Counted from the first letter of the stretch, positions 24,416-32,902 are shown. The stretch: 64,000 nucleotides of DNA from Oscillospiraceae bacterium (GCA_015067185.1 SVMZ01000007.1:31533-95532); one strand, 5' to 3'. Notes: generated by a model from the sequence alone, not told the origin. Made by a program: numbers and translations.

Positions 24416-24438
24416 ACAATCATCAGGAGGAAAAAACA

Positions 24439-25068
24439 ATGAATAAAAATGACTATTGCATTCGTTTGGAGAGAAAAGAAGACCACTATGAAGTGGAGAA
24501 TTTGATTCGGGAAAGCTTTTGGAATGTCTACCGTCCGGGTTGTTTGGAGCATTATGTGATCCATTTGTTGAGAGATGACCCTGCGTTTGTGAGAGAATTG
24601 GATTTCGTCATGGAAAAGGATGGCCGCATTATAGGACAGAACATGTTCATGCGGGCGGTTATCCATGCGGATGACGGCAGAGAGATACCGATTATGACGA
24701 TGGGGCCGATCTGTATCTGTCCGGAACTCAAGAGAAGGGGATACGGTAAAATCCTGCTGGATTATTCTTTGGAAAAAGCTGCGGAAGCCGGCTGCGGCGC
24801 ACTGTGCTTTGAAGGGAATATCCGTTTTTACGGGAAAAGCGGATTTACCTATGCCTCCGAATACGGAATCCGGTATCACGGTCTGGCAGAAGGAGAGGAT
24901 GCATCCTTTTTCCTGTGCAAGGAACTGCTTCCAGGATATCTCACCGGAATTACGGGTGTGTATACACCGCCGAGAGGCTATTTTGTGGACAAAGATGCCG
25001 CAGAGGAATTTGATAAGGCATTTCCAAGCAAAGAAAAATTGGTCCTGCCCGGTCAGCTTTCCAGATAA
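24439..25068 (+). CDS. GNAT family N-acetyltransferase
   Basis: 209 residues. The fold runs from YCIRLERKEDHYEVENLIRESFW through IGQNMFMRAVI and IMTMGPICICPELKRRGYGKILLDYSLEKA, where RRGYG is the acetyl-CoA pyrophosphate loop, to CGALCFEGNIRFYGKSGF. The C-terminal extension (GITGVYTPPRGYFVDKDAAEEFDKAFP) matches a clostridial subgroup of predicted N-acetyltransferases. The substrate is unknown. AGGAGG precedes the ATG. Expression probably depends on the structured leader upstream. Confidence 0.87.
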   Translation: MNKNDYCIRLERKEDHYEVENLIRESFWNVYRPGCLEHYVIHLLRDDPAFVRELDFVMEKDGRIIGQNMFMRAVIHADDGREIPIMTMGPICICPELKRRGYGKILLDYSLEKAAEAGCGALCFEGNIRFYGKSGFTYASEYGIRYHGLAEGEDASFFLCKELLPGYLTGITGVYTPPRGYFVDKDAAEEFDKAFPSKEKLVLPGQLSR

Positions 25069-25079
25069 ACGAAGAGACA

Positions 25080-25114
25080 AAAGAGCCATGTACCTGAAAG
25101 GTACACGGCTCTTT
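25080..25114. terminator. Bidirectional terminator between the GNAT and deacetylase genes
   Basis: AAAGAGCC(A)TGTACC pairs with GGTACA(C)GGCTCTTT. T-runs flank the stem on both strands, and the genes converge on it. Confidence 0.75.
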
Positions 25115-25149
25115 ACCGTTGTATAGTATGATTTGGCAATTAGGATATT

Positions 25150-26511
25150 TTAAAAAATGGCAGGTTTCAGTGTCCAGGTTTGAAGCAACGCATGGCGTAC
25201 AACTTCAGAAGTATCCAGATTCTCAGGGAAAATGATCCAGTCTTTGGCCCAGTCATATGAGGTGTTGACATGCCGAACCGGAAGAAGCCGGCCTTCTCCC
25301 ACGGAAAGCGTAATTTTTTGGTCTGCTGCAATACCTTCTGCCACTGCGCGGCGGAGATTGCAGAACATGTCTATGGGGTTAAGCAGGTTTTCTCTTACCT
25401 GATACAGAGCGGGAAGCTGTTTGTAGCCGAGAACGAGATCGTATTGCTCTGCCACAGCCTTTGCCAGTTCATACGGTGTCACGGCAGTATAGACTTCGGA
25501 AGGGTGATCGGATTCGGGCCCATAGAAAAATTCGGGAGTTCGATGCAGCCCGAGTATGCTGCGGGAAAAGAGAGAAAGTATCTCGGAGGCGCAAAGAGAA
25601 CGGTTGCCGCACTGATAGTAATCCGGACCGTTCGTAAGAGTGTGTGCTATCTCAAGAACTTCCTCCCTGGTAATCGGGTTGGGATCTGTTTTTTCGTAGA
25701 GACAGGATTGTTGTGCGGTAATATATTCCACGCCGGGATGTTCCAGGGTATATTTTAGAAATGTACCCAGAAGATCGACACGGCGGTGCATTTCTTCCTT
25801 GGTGCGCAGTGGGGCCGGTTTCCAGTTCTCTCTCGGAGGGGTGGCTCCTTTGCAGAAATTGACGCCGTCCCAAAACTCGGTGCAGGAAAATTCACAGGGA
25901 TGATAGTAGATGCTGACAAGCTGCAGATCTCCTGCACGCTCGCAGTACCGATCAAACTGCGATTTTGCCGTTTCCAGTCCACCTTCTTCAAATTCGAGAC
26001 GCATGGTGCTCCACAGACGGGTCAGGTTCAGGATACCGCCGTAGTGAAACGGCTCTTCGTTTACAGACAGAAGATAATGGCTGTCTAAATAGGTGGGGAT
26101 CCCCCATTTTTTTAGTACGGGAAACGCCTGAGGTACCCAGCTGGCTCCAGGCTGACCGTAACTGGTGGGAAACTGTCCGCACAAATTTTGAACATCCTCA
26201 AATCCCTTGTGTTCCCTCCGTTCAAATTCCAGAGCACCTTCAGCAAACCCTTTATCGCACATATATTCGGTCTGTGTCGGATGAACGCTGTGGTTTTCCG
26301 TGTGATAACAAATCTCGTGTCCGGCAAGTTTTTTCAGAATATCAGTCCGGCCGCGTTCTGTAAGGACCCGAATTTTTTCACCGACAATTTTAAAGGAACC
26401 CCGGATTCCAAGAGAATCCATCATGTTGATCAGTGCAAGCAGCGCGTCGTCTGATTCCGGAGTGATAAAATCCTCCACATCGAACCAAAGCATGATTTTA
26501 AGATTTTTCAT
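25150..26511 (-). CDS. Polysaccharide deacetylase-like (NodB fold) protein
   Basis: 453 residues. LKIMLWFDVEDFITPE holds the first NodB motif (DxED form), and ICYHTENHSVHPT holds the HSxxHP metal-binding motif, with LGIRGSFKIVGEKI between. The C-terminal half (from about residue 280) is an unassigned domain rich in aromatic residues. No signal peptide, so it is cytoplasmic or acts on a small molecule. The track's 530-residue form would begin inside the promoter, so the ATG at 26511 is used although its ribosome site is weak. Substrate unknown. Confidence 0.72.
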   Translation of the reverse strand: MKNLKIMLWFDVEDFITPESDDALLALINMMDSLGIRGSFKIVGEKIRVLTERGRTDILKKLAGHEICYHTENHSVHPTQTEYMCDKGFAEGALEFERREHKGFEDVQNLCGQFPTSYGQPGASWVPQAFPVLKKWGIPTYLDSHYLLSVNEEPFHYGGILNLTRLWSTMRLEFEEGGLETAKSQFDRYCERAGDLQLVSIYYHPCEFSCTEFWDGVNFCKGATPPRENWKPAPLRTKEEMHRRVDLLGTFLKYTLEHPGVEYITAQQSCLYEKTDPNPITREEVLEIAHTLTNGPDYYQCGNRSLCASEILSLFSRSILGLHRTPEFFYGPESDHPSEVYTAVTPYELAKAVAEQYDLVLGYKQLPALYQVRENLLNPIDMFCNLRRAVAEGIAADQKITLSVGEGRLLPVRHVNTSYDWAKDWIIFPENLDTSEVVRHALLQTWTLKPAIF

Positions 26512-26713
26512 TACAACACCGACTTTCTGTGTTTGAAAATTTGGAATATTTGTTTTTAAAAAACAGTTCTGCACATCAGGGTATAAGGGTATATAATCAT
26601 CTGATGACGACTGGCGGCGCTTAAAATAGCGGCGGTAGGAAAAACGAAAAATGTTTGCTTCAAAAGCGTATTGGACGGAAGGGAAAAGCTGAATTTGCTG
26701 TATAGTTTTTACC

Positions 26714-26742
26714 ATTGTAGCATATTTTATTGTACTGTTCAA
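26714..26742 (-). promoter_or_regulatory. Promoter of the deacetylase-like gene
   Basis: On the minus strand TTGAAC (plus 26737-26742), a 17-bp spacer and TACAAT (plus 26714-26719). This implies a leader of about 200 nt with no recognised structure. Confidence 0.6.
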
Positions 26743-26841
26743 TATGAAATAGAGAAGAGACGATGTTATGCGTGTAGTGCTTAGTATTGCAGTAGCGGTA
26801 AAAATTTACAAAAGAAAAATTGAAAACTTAAAAAGGAAGTA

Positions 26842-26870
26842 TTGACATCGAAAGATTGATGATGTAAAAT
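26842..26870 (+). promoter_or_regulatory. Promoter of the T-box aspS-gatCAB operon
   Basis: Consensus TTGACA (26842-26847), a 17-bp spacer and TAAAAT (26865-26870), just before T-box stem I. Confidence 0.85.
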
Positions 26871-26890
26871 ATATGGGTAAAAATTTAAAA

Positions 26891-27131
26891 GCTGTGATGG
26901 AGACAGTATCGCAGGATATTCATTCAAAGAGAGTTGTCGGTTGGTGAAAAGACAGTATTGAACCCTGGGAGAAGAACACTCCGGAGCTTGCGGAAGAAAG
27001 CCTATGGGTGATTAGAACCGCCGTTGCATCGCGTAAAGATGAAATCGAGGTGGGCTGTTTCATACAGTCAATTTGGGTGGTATCGCGGAAGTTGTCTTTC
27101 GTCCCATGTTGGGGGCGAAGGGCATTTTTTA
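26891..27131 (+). ncRNA. T-box riboswitch with GAAC specifier loop
   Basis: Stem I opens with GATGGAG then the AGTA loop-E strand (26905-26908). Its 3' side reads GAAGAACA before CTCC (26979-26982), which closes the lower stem with GGAG (26899-26902). TCGCAGG pairs with CCTGGGA above the loop. The specifier position reads AAC (26975-26977, Asn) followed by A, overlapped by GAA (26974-26976, Glu). The T-box core is TGGGTGGTATCGCGG (27074-27088). A terminator, TTCGTCCC/GGGGGCGAA plus T6, ends at 27130. Uncharged tRNA should favour antitermination into aspS-gatC-gatA-gatB. Confidence 0.93.
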
Positions 27132-27218
27132 TTGCAAAAAACAGTGCCGAGAGCTCCCGGCGGCAGCTGAAAAGGCTGTAAAAACGATAAATTTAAAGAA
27201 ATTTGGAGGAGAGCGCTT

Positions 27219-28949
27219 ATGCTGAGAACACACAATTGTAACGAACTGAATTTTGATAATATCGGGCAGAGAGTTACTCTAACCGGTTGGGTAGACACCA
27301 TCAGAGACCACGGTGGCGTTTTGTTTGTGGATCTCCGTGACCATTATGGCGTTACCCAGATCGTATTCAATGATGACAGCCTGCTGAACGGTATCACCAA
27401 GGAATATGTTATTTTGGTTGAAGGCAATGTCACAGAGAGAGATCCCGACACAGTCAACCCGAAGATCGATACAGGTAAAGTGGAAGTGCGCGCCGATAAG
27501 CTTGAGGTGCTTGGACCCTGCAAGATGAATCTTCCCTTTGAAATTGACGCTTCCACACAGACAAGAGAAGATGTAAGATTGAAATATCGCTATCTCGATT
27601 TGAGAAACAGAAAGATTCACGACAATATTGTTCTGCGCTCCAAGATACTCAGTTATCTCAGAAGCCAGATGGAAGAGCTTGGCTTCCTTGAGATCCAGAC
27701 CCCCATCCTCACCGCTTCCTCCCCCGAGGGCGCAAGAGACTATCTCGTACCCAGCAGAAAACACAAAGGAAAGTTCTATGCACTGCCCCAGGCACCCCAG
27801 CAGTTCAAACAGCTGCTCATGACCTCCGGCTTTGACAGATACTTCCAGATCGCTCCCTGCTTCCGCGACGAGGATGCACGTCAGGACCGTTCTCCCGGCG
27901 AGTTTTATCAGTTGGACTTTGAGATGGCATTTGCCACACAGGAGGACGTATTTGAGGTTGCAGAAACCGTTGTCTACAACACCTTCAAAAAATTCTCCGA
28001 TAAGCCGGTATCCCAGCCTCCCTTCAAGCGCATTACTTTTGCCGATTCCATGCTGAAATACGGCTCCGATAAGCCTGACCTCCGCAACCCGCTTATCATT
28101 CAGGATCTCACCGATTTCTTTGCAACCATCGATTTTCCGCTGTTTAAGGGCAAGCCGGTACGCGGAATTGTTGCCAACTGCGCGGGAAGATCTAAGAAAT
28201 TCTTCGAGGATTCCCTCAAGTTTGCGCTCAGCATCGGCATGAAGGGCCTCGGCTACCTCACCCTCTCCGGTGACGAATATAAGGGCCCCATCGCCAAGTT
28301 CCTCACCCCAGAAAAGAAGGAAGAGCTCACCAATCTTGTAGGCATCAAAGAGGGCGAGACTGTGTTCTTCATCTGCGACGCCATCTCTGTTGTAAACCGT
28401 CTTGCCGGTGAAATCAGAACCTGGCTGGGCGAGACCCTTGAAGTGATCAACAAGGATACCTATGAGTTCTGCTTCATCGTTGATTTCCCCATGTACGAGA
28501 GAAATGCAGAAACTAACAAGATCGATTTCACCCACAACCCGTTTTCCATGCCCCAAGGCGGAATGGATGCCCTTTTGAACAAGGATCCTCTGGAGATCTT
28601 CGCATATCAGTATGATATCGTTTGCAACGGCGTAGAGCTCTCCTCCGGTGCTGTTCGAAACCACAATCCGGATATCATGAAGAAGGCATTTGAGATTGCA
28701 GGTTACGGCGAAGAGGATGTCAAGGCCAAGTTTGGTGCTCTCTATACCGCATTCTCCTTTGGTGCACCTCCCCATGCAGGTATGGCTCCCGGCGTTGACA
28801 GAATGATCATGCTCATCGCAGGCGAAGAAACCATCCGTGACGTTATTGCGTTCCCCCTCAACGGCAATGCTCAGGACGTTATGATGGGTGCTCCTGGCGG
28901 AGTTACAGAGCAGCAGCTCAGAGAGGTTCATATTAAAGTAAGAGACTGA
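27219..28949 (+). CDS. aspS: Aspartyl-tRNA synthetase, probably non-discriminating
   Basis: 576 residues, bacterial-type AspRS. Residues 1-100 are the OB-fold anticodon domain (GWVDTIRDHGGVLFVDLRDHYGVTQIV). Class II motif 2 is FRDEDARQDRSPGEFYQLDFEMAF, a GAD insertion lies around residues 270-400, and motif 3 is GMAPGVDRMIMLIAGEETIRDVIAFP. The RDHGG loop resembles non-discriminating enzymes, which charge both tRNA-Asp and tRNA-Asn. It heads an operon with gatC, gatA and gatB, so Asp-tRNA-Asn would be passed to the amidotransferase. GGAGGAG precedes the ATG; the operon is under the T-box. Confidence 0.96.
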   Translation: MLRTHNCNELNFDNIGQRVTLTGWVDTIRDHGGVLFVDLRDHYGVTQIVFNDDSLLNGITKEYVILVEGNVTERDPDTVNPKIDTGKVEVRADKLEVLGPCKMNLPFEIDASTQTREDVRLKYRYLDLRNRKIHDNIVLRSKILSYLRSQMEELGFLEIQTPILTASSPEGARDYLVPSRKHKGKFYALPQAPQQFKQLLMTSGFDRYFQIAPCFRDEDARQDRSPGEFYQLDFEMAFATQEDVFEVAETVVYNTFKKFSDKPVSQPPFKRITFADSMLKYGSDKPDLRNPLIIQDLTDFFATIDFPLFKGKPVRGIVANCAGRSKKFFEDSLKFALSIGMKGLGYLTLSGDEYKGPIAKFLTPEKKEELTNLVGIKEGETVFFICDAISVVNRLAGEIRTWLGETLEVINKDTYEFCFIVDFPMYERNAETNKIDFTHNPFSMPQGGMDALLNKDPLEIFAYQYDIVCNGVELSSGAVRNHNPDIMKKAFEIAGYGEEDVKAKFGALYTAFSFGAPPHAGMAPGVDRMIMLIAGEETIRDVIAFPLNGNAQDVMMGAPGGVTEQQLREVHIKVRD

Positions 28950-28965
28950 GAGAGGAGCTTGAAAC

Positions 28966-29247
28966 ATGACAAAAGATTCTTTGCAGAAACTTGAAAAACT
29001 GAATCAGCTTTGCCTCACAGAAGAGGAAAAAGAGAGCGTTATCGCATTCTTTGCAAAGCAGGATGACGAGTTTGCAACTCTTGAAAATATCGATACCGCC
29101 AATGTGGATAGAATGGTGCATGTTATGCCTATTCTCACCGTTGTGCGTGAAGATGTGGAGAAGAAGCTGTTCACACGCGAAGAACTTCAGCGTAATGCTC
29201 CGGAGACCATGGACGGCTATTGGCAGGTTCCCCGTCTTGTGGAGTAA
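28966..29247 (+). CDS. gatC: Asp/Glu-tRNA amidotransferase subunit C
   Basis: 93 residues: LEKLNQLCLTEEEKESVIAFFAKQDDEFATLENIDTANVDRMVHVMPI, then the extended C-terminal tail ending GYWQVPRLVE, the GatC hallmark (usual form VPRVVE). GatC wraps around GatA and holds it to GatB. It begins 16 bp after aspS. The sequence looks normal, which makes the altered GatA downstream more notable. Confidence 0.93.
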   Translation: MTKDSLQKLEKLNQLCLTEEEKESVIAFFAKQDDEFATLENIDTANVDRMVHVMPILTVVREDVEKKLFTREELQRNAPETMDGYWQVPRLVE

Positions 29248-29308
29248 GCTGAGGATATAAACTCAGTTTCAAATATTCGTGTTAAGATATTTGAAAGGAT
29301 GAATGGTT

Positions 29309-30514
29309 ATGAAATTGTATGTTAGTCAGAACAGCACCACACCAGGTTGTGTCGCTGTAGACGATATGATATTGACAACAGATCAGCCTACTGCTGCTGG
29401 TTCAAAAATGTTGGATGGCTATATGAGCCTTTTCGGTGCAGAGGTTGTTGAAAAGATTAAAGCCGTAGGTTATAAGGTCGGCGGCAAGGTGAATGTAGGC
29501 GAGTTCTCCGTTGATATGCTGGGGGAAACATCCTTCTACGGCGAGTGCGCAGACGAAAGTGGCAAGCTAGCAGGCGCAGTTGCAGAGGTTGTTAAGGCTG
29601 ACGATGTCAAAGCCTGTCTCACCCTCGATGTAAACGGTATGCCCAGAAGAGCAGCCGCCATTGCAAAAACTGTCTTCATCAAACCCACCTACGGCACCGT
29701 TTCCAGATACGGCACCATCCCCGTGGCTTGCTCCGGCGAGACTGTTGGCGTTATGGCAAACACCACCGCAGATCTGAGAGATGTGCTCGAAGTTGTTATC
29801 GGTCATGATGATAAGGATGGTACCAGCCTTTCCGACGAAAAGTGCGCTCTGCTTAAGAGAGACAGTGAAGTGAAAGCAGTTAAAAAGATAGCCGTTATCA
29901 AGGCTATGACAGATAAAGTTGAAGAGACGGTTACCGCTGACATTGATGCATTCAAGGCTGTTGCCAAGAAGAACGGCATTGAGGTTTGCGAGATAGATGG
30001 CAGCGAGCTGCTTGTAGCAAAAGCCGCCTGGAACGTGCTTATGTCTGCAGAGCTCTGCAACAACGTCTCCCGCTATGACGGCGTAAAATACGGCTACCGC
30101 ACACCAAATTACACCAACATCGACGAACTCTACACCAACAGCCGCACCGAATCCTTCGGAATGCTGCTGAAGAGCGCAATCCTCTACGGTTCTCAGTCTC
30201 TGCTTTACACCGAGAAAAACAGAGGCGCATACGATAAGGCACTCAGAGTCCGCAGAGTTGTTTACGATTATATGGCAAAGCTGTTGGAAGAGTATGACGC
30301 CCTGCTTATGCCCGTCTGCTCCAAAGCAGCTTACACCAAGGCAGATACCGATAGCAACATCGCCCTTTCCTTTGAGGAAAACGTCTACACAGCACCTGCT
30401 TCCATCACAGGACTTCCCGCAGTTGTTGTAAACGGCGTACAGCTTGTGGGCAAGGCTTTCTCCGACAGCGCACTGCTGGCTGTTGCTGAAATCTGCGAAA
30501 AGGAGGGCAAATAA
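29309..30514 (+). CDS. gatA: GatA-like amidase-fold protein lacking catalytic residues
   Basis: 401 residues against about 485 for GatA. GatA identity is clear from VVEKIKAVGYKVGGKVNVGEF, FIKPTYGTVSRYGTIPVACSGETVG, NNVSRYDGVKYGYRTPNY, SRTESFG and the C-terminal GLPAVVVNG. Yet the Ser-cisSer-Lys triad is gone: the KDN loop reads AVDDMILTTDQ, the GGSSGGSAAAVA loop is replaced by DESGKLAGAVAEVV, and SDTGGSIRQPA reads LDVNGMPRRAA. The N-terminal 60 or so residues before the KDN loop are also missing. It should not hydrolyse glutamine. The frame is open with normal codon use, and it ends 2 bp before gatB, so it looks maintained. ATG 29309 is preferred over 29303 by ribosome-site spacing. Confidence 0.88.
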   Translation: MKLYVSQNSTTPGCVAVDDMILTTDQPTAAGSKMLDGYMSLFGAEVVEKIKAVGYKVGGKVNVGEFSVDMLGETSFYGECADESGKLAGAVAEVVKADDVKACLTLDVNGMPRRAAAIAKTVFIKPTYGTVSRYGTIPVACSGETVGVMANTTADLRDVLEVVIGHDDKDGTSLSDEKCALLKRDSEVKAVKKIAVIKAMTDKVEETVTADIDAFKAVAKKNGIEVCEIDGSELLVAKAAWNVLMSAELCNNVSRYDGVKYGYRTPNYTNIDELYTNSRTESFGMLLKSAILYGSQSLLYTEKNRGAYDKALRVRRVVYDYMAKLLEEYDALLMPVCSKAAYTKADTDSNIALSFEENVYTAPASITGLPAVVVNGVQLVGKAFSDSALLAVAEICEKEGK

Positions 30515-30516
30515 TC

Positions 30517-31953
30517 ATGAAATACGAAACGGTCATCGGTCTGGAAGTTCACATAGAGCTTGCCACTGAATCCAAAATTTTCTGCTCCTGCTCTGCTAAA
30601 TTCGGCGGCGAGCAAAACGACCATGTTTGCCCCGCTTGCTGCGGAATGCCCGGAATGCTCCCCATCGTCAACAAGCACGTTGTGGATCTCGGCATGGCAG
30701 CAGGTATGATGCTCAACTGCGACATCAACCGTGTAACCACATTCGATAAAAAGAGCTACTATTATCCCGATCTTCCCTGCTCCTACCAGACCACCCAGTG
30801 GTTTGCTCCCGTCAGCGTAAACGGTAGAGTGGATATCGAGACCTCCAAGGGCAAAAAGAGCATCCGCATCAAGCAGATCCATATGGAAGAGGATGCAGGA
30901 AAGCTCGTCCACGACGACTGGACCAACACATCCCTTGTTGACTTCAACAGAACCAGCGTTCCCCTCATTGAGATCGTCAGCCAGCCTGACCTCTCCAGCG
31001 CAGAGGAAGTTATTGCCTATCTTGAGCGCCTCAGATCTTTGCTTCGCTTTGCAAAGGTATCTGAGTGCAGAATGGAGCAGGGCTCCATGCGCTGCGACGT
31101 TAACCTTTCGGTACGTCCCGAAGGCAGCGACGTTCTCGGTGTAAGAACCGAAATGAAGAACATGAACTCCCTCTCCGCCATCGCCCGCGCCATCGAATAC
31201 GAGACCGCACGTCACATCGATGCCATTGAAAACGGCACAGAAGAGCTTGTTCAGGAGACCCGCCGTTGGGATGACACCAAGGGTGCCAGCTTCGCGATGA
31301 GAAACAAGGAGACAGCGGGCGACTACCGCTATTTCCCCGATCCCAACGTAATGCCCATCGTTATCGACGACGAGTGGTTCAACACCGTTAAATCCAATCT
31401 TCCTGAGTTCCCCGAGGTTAAGAAAGCACGTTATATTGACGAGCTTGGTCTTGCCGAGGGCGATGCAGAGCACTTGATCCAGAGCCGTGCATTCTGCGAT
31501 TGCTTCGAGGGCGCATACGAAGTTTGCGGCAACGCAAAAGAGGCTGCAAACTGGCTTATCTTCGATTGTTCCAAGATCCTCAACCAGAAACAGCAGACCG
31601 TTGACCAGCTGAACATCAGCGGCAAGGCTCTCGGCGAGCTTATTAAACTTGTTCTGGATGAAAAGGTCAGCCGTGCCAATGCCAAAAAGATCCTCAGTGC
31701 CATGTTTGAGGAGGAGATTGATCCCGCAGAATACGCCAAGGCAAACGGATTTATCGTCTCCAACGATACAGGCGCAATGGAAGCTGTTATTGCAGCAGTC
31801 ATCGCAGCCGATCCCAAGTCTGTCAACGACTACAAGAACGGCAAAGAGAAGGCTCTCATGGCTCTCTTCGGCAAGTGCATGAAGGAGCTGAAGGGCAACT
31901 GCAACCCGCAGGTGCTCCGTGAAATGCTTCTCAAGAGCATTGAAAATGCGTAA
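30517..31953 (+). CDS. gatB: Asp/Glu-tRNA amidotransferase subunit B
   Basis: 478 residues, full length. YETVIGLEVHIELATESKIFCSCSAKFGGEQNDHVCPACCGMPG carries the zinc-binding cysteines; YYYPDLPCSYQTTQ, IKQIHMEEDAGKL, VDFNRTSVPLIEIVS and MRCDVNLSVRPEG belong to the kinase cradle; the C-terminal helical and YqeY-like domain runs from about residue 300. GatB phosphorylates the aspartyl or glutamyl group on tRNA so that ammonia from GatA can amidate it. It appears fully functional and closes the T-box operon. Confidence 0.96.
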   Translation: MKYETVIGLEVHIELATESKIFCSCSAKFGGEQNDHVCPACCGMPGMLPIVNKHVVDLGMAAGMMLNCDINRVTTFDKKSYYYPDLPCSYQTTQWFAPVSVNGRVDIETSKGKKSIRIKQIHMEEDAGKLVHDDWTNTSLVDFNRTSVPLIEIVSQPDLSSAEEVIAYLERLRSLLRFAKVSECRMEQGSMRCDVNLSVRPEGSDVLGVRTEMKNMNSLSAIARAIEYETARHIDAIENGTEELVQETRRWDDTKGASFAMRNKETAGDYRYFPDPNVMPIVIDDEWFNTVKSNLPEFPEVKKARYIDELGLAEGDAEHLIQSRAFCDCFEGAYEVCGNAKEAANWLIFDCSKILNQKQQTVDQLNISGKALGELIKLVLDEKVSRANAKKILSAMFEEEIDPAEYAKANGFIVSNDTGAMEAVIAAVIAADPKSVNDYKNGKEKALMALFGKCMKELKGNCNPQVLREMLLKSIENA

Positions 31954-31963
31954 CTAAACATTT

Positions 31964-32000
31964 AACAGTCACAACAGAATCATCTGTTGTGACTGTTTTT
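31964..32000 (+). terminator. Terminator of the aspS-gatCAB operon
   Basis: CAGTCACAACAG (31966-31977) pairs perfectly with CTGTTGTGACTG (31984-31995), followed by TTTTTG. Confidence 0.9.
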
Positions 32001-32069
32001 GCATAATTTGCTGCTATGTGATATGATGAAAATAAGAGACTGATAAATAAGAATTTGGCGGTGAGATAA

Positions 32070-32510
32070 ATGAATTATATTAGACAAGCAAGATATGATG
32101 ACATAGAGAGAATTGCAGAAATTTTAGTATTCAATTATAGGCTAAATTTCTATCCAATATTTCGTGATGATTGTTTCTATTTCGAAGAACTAACGGTTGC
32201 TAAACAAAAGGCTAACTATATGAATGAGTTGGACAGCATTTGGGTTTATGATGATGGTGTTGTAAAAGGATTTATTCAAATAGAAAATGCAGAAGTTAAA
32301 AAATTGTATGTAGAGCCTGCACTTCAAGGTAATTCTATCGGAGCGAAATTGTTGGAATATGCGATAGCCGAAAGTAATGTCAATTTTTTGTGGGCTTTAG
32401 AGAAAAACACAAAAGCAATAGCATTTTATAAGCGACATGGTTTTAATATAACAAATGACAAAAAATATGAAGAAGATACAACGGAATTTCTTGTTCGTAT
32501 GGAACGATAA
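32070..32510 (+). CDS. GNAT family N-acetyltransferase
   Basis: 146 residues. YIRQARYDDIERIAEILVFNYRLNFYPIF starts the fold, IWVYDDGVVKGFIQIENAEVKKLYVEPALQGNSIGAKLLEYAIAE holds the acetyl-CoA loop (QGNSIG), and ALEKNTKAIAFYKRHGFNIT is the C-terminal motif. The substrate is unknown. Composition is far AT-richer than the flanking genes, suggesting transfer. The 15-mer that spans its stop codon is also found at the end of the MerR gene at 21.8 kb. Confidence 0.87.
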   Translation: MNYIRQARYDDIERIAEILVFNYRLNFYPIFRDDCFYFEELTVAKQKANYMNELDSIWVYDDGVVKGFIQIENAEVKKLYVEPALQGNSIGAKLLEYAIAESNVNFLWALEKNTKAIAFYKRHGFNITNDKKYEEDTTEFLVRMER

Positions 32511-32545
32511 ATTCCAATTTATTAAATGGTCAGGGAGAAAATGAA

Positions 32546-32836
32546 ATGGAAAACAAAATGTCTTGTTTGCGCTGCGGCAAAAAGATGAACCATATCGGAA
32601 CGGAGAAATTGCAGCTGGGTCAGACCGGCTGGATACTTGGCGACCTGCCCAATTTGCTGGCAGGGGCAATGGAGGTTGAGATTTTCAGCTGTCCCAACTG
32701 CAGAAAGCTGGAATTCTTCGTGGCAGGCGGCGAAGAAGAGGACGCATTGCCGCAGAAAAAATGTCCCAGCTGCGGAAAAATGCACGATTTTGATTATCCC
32801 AAATGCCCCTTCTGCAAACACAATTACAACCAATAA
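32546..32836 (+). CDS. Zinc-ribbon protein, function unknown
   Basis: 96 residues with three CxxC pairs or more: MSCLRCGKKM, FSCPNCRKLEF, KKCPSCGKM and KCPFCKHN. The pattern suggests an N-terminal split zinc ribbon (C-x2-C ... C-x2-C, with GTEKLQLGQTGWILGDLPNLLAGAMEVEIF between) plus a C-terminal double CxxC ribbon. Such small proteins are common in Clostridia and may bind nucleic acid or protein. No role can be given. It lies 35 bp after the GNAT gene and ends before a strong hairpin. Confidence 0.75.
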   Translation: MENKMSCLRCGKKMNHIGTEKLQLGQTGWILGDLPNLLAGAMEVEIFSCPNCRKLEFFVAGGEEEDALPQKKCPSCGKMHDFDYPKCPFCKHNYNQ

Positions 32837-32847
32837 AACTGTATAAA

Positions 32848-32879
32848 AAACTCCGTGCTGAACATTCGGCACGGAGTTT
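32848..32879. terminator. Bidirectional terminator between zinc-ribbon and membrane protein genes
   Basis: AAACTCCGTGC pairs perfectly with GCACGGAGTTT; the minus strand continues TTTTTTAT. Confidence 0.8.
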
Positions 32880-32902
32880 GGTGTTTAGAATAATATTGCG
32901 GT

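Noticed and set aside
27279-28967. 562-aa minus-strand ORF opposite aspS
   Set aside because: Antisense shadow; the plus strand is unambiguous AspRS.
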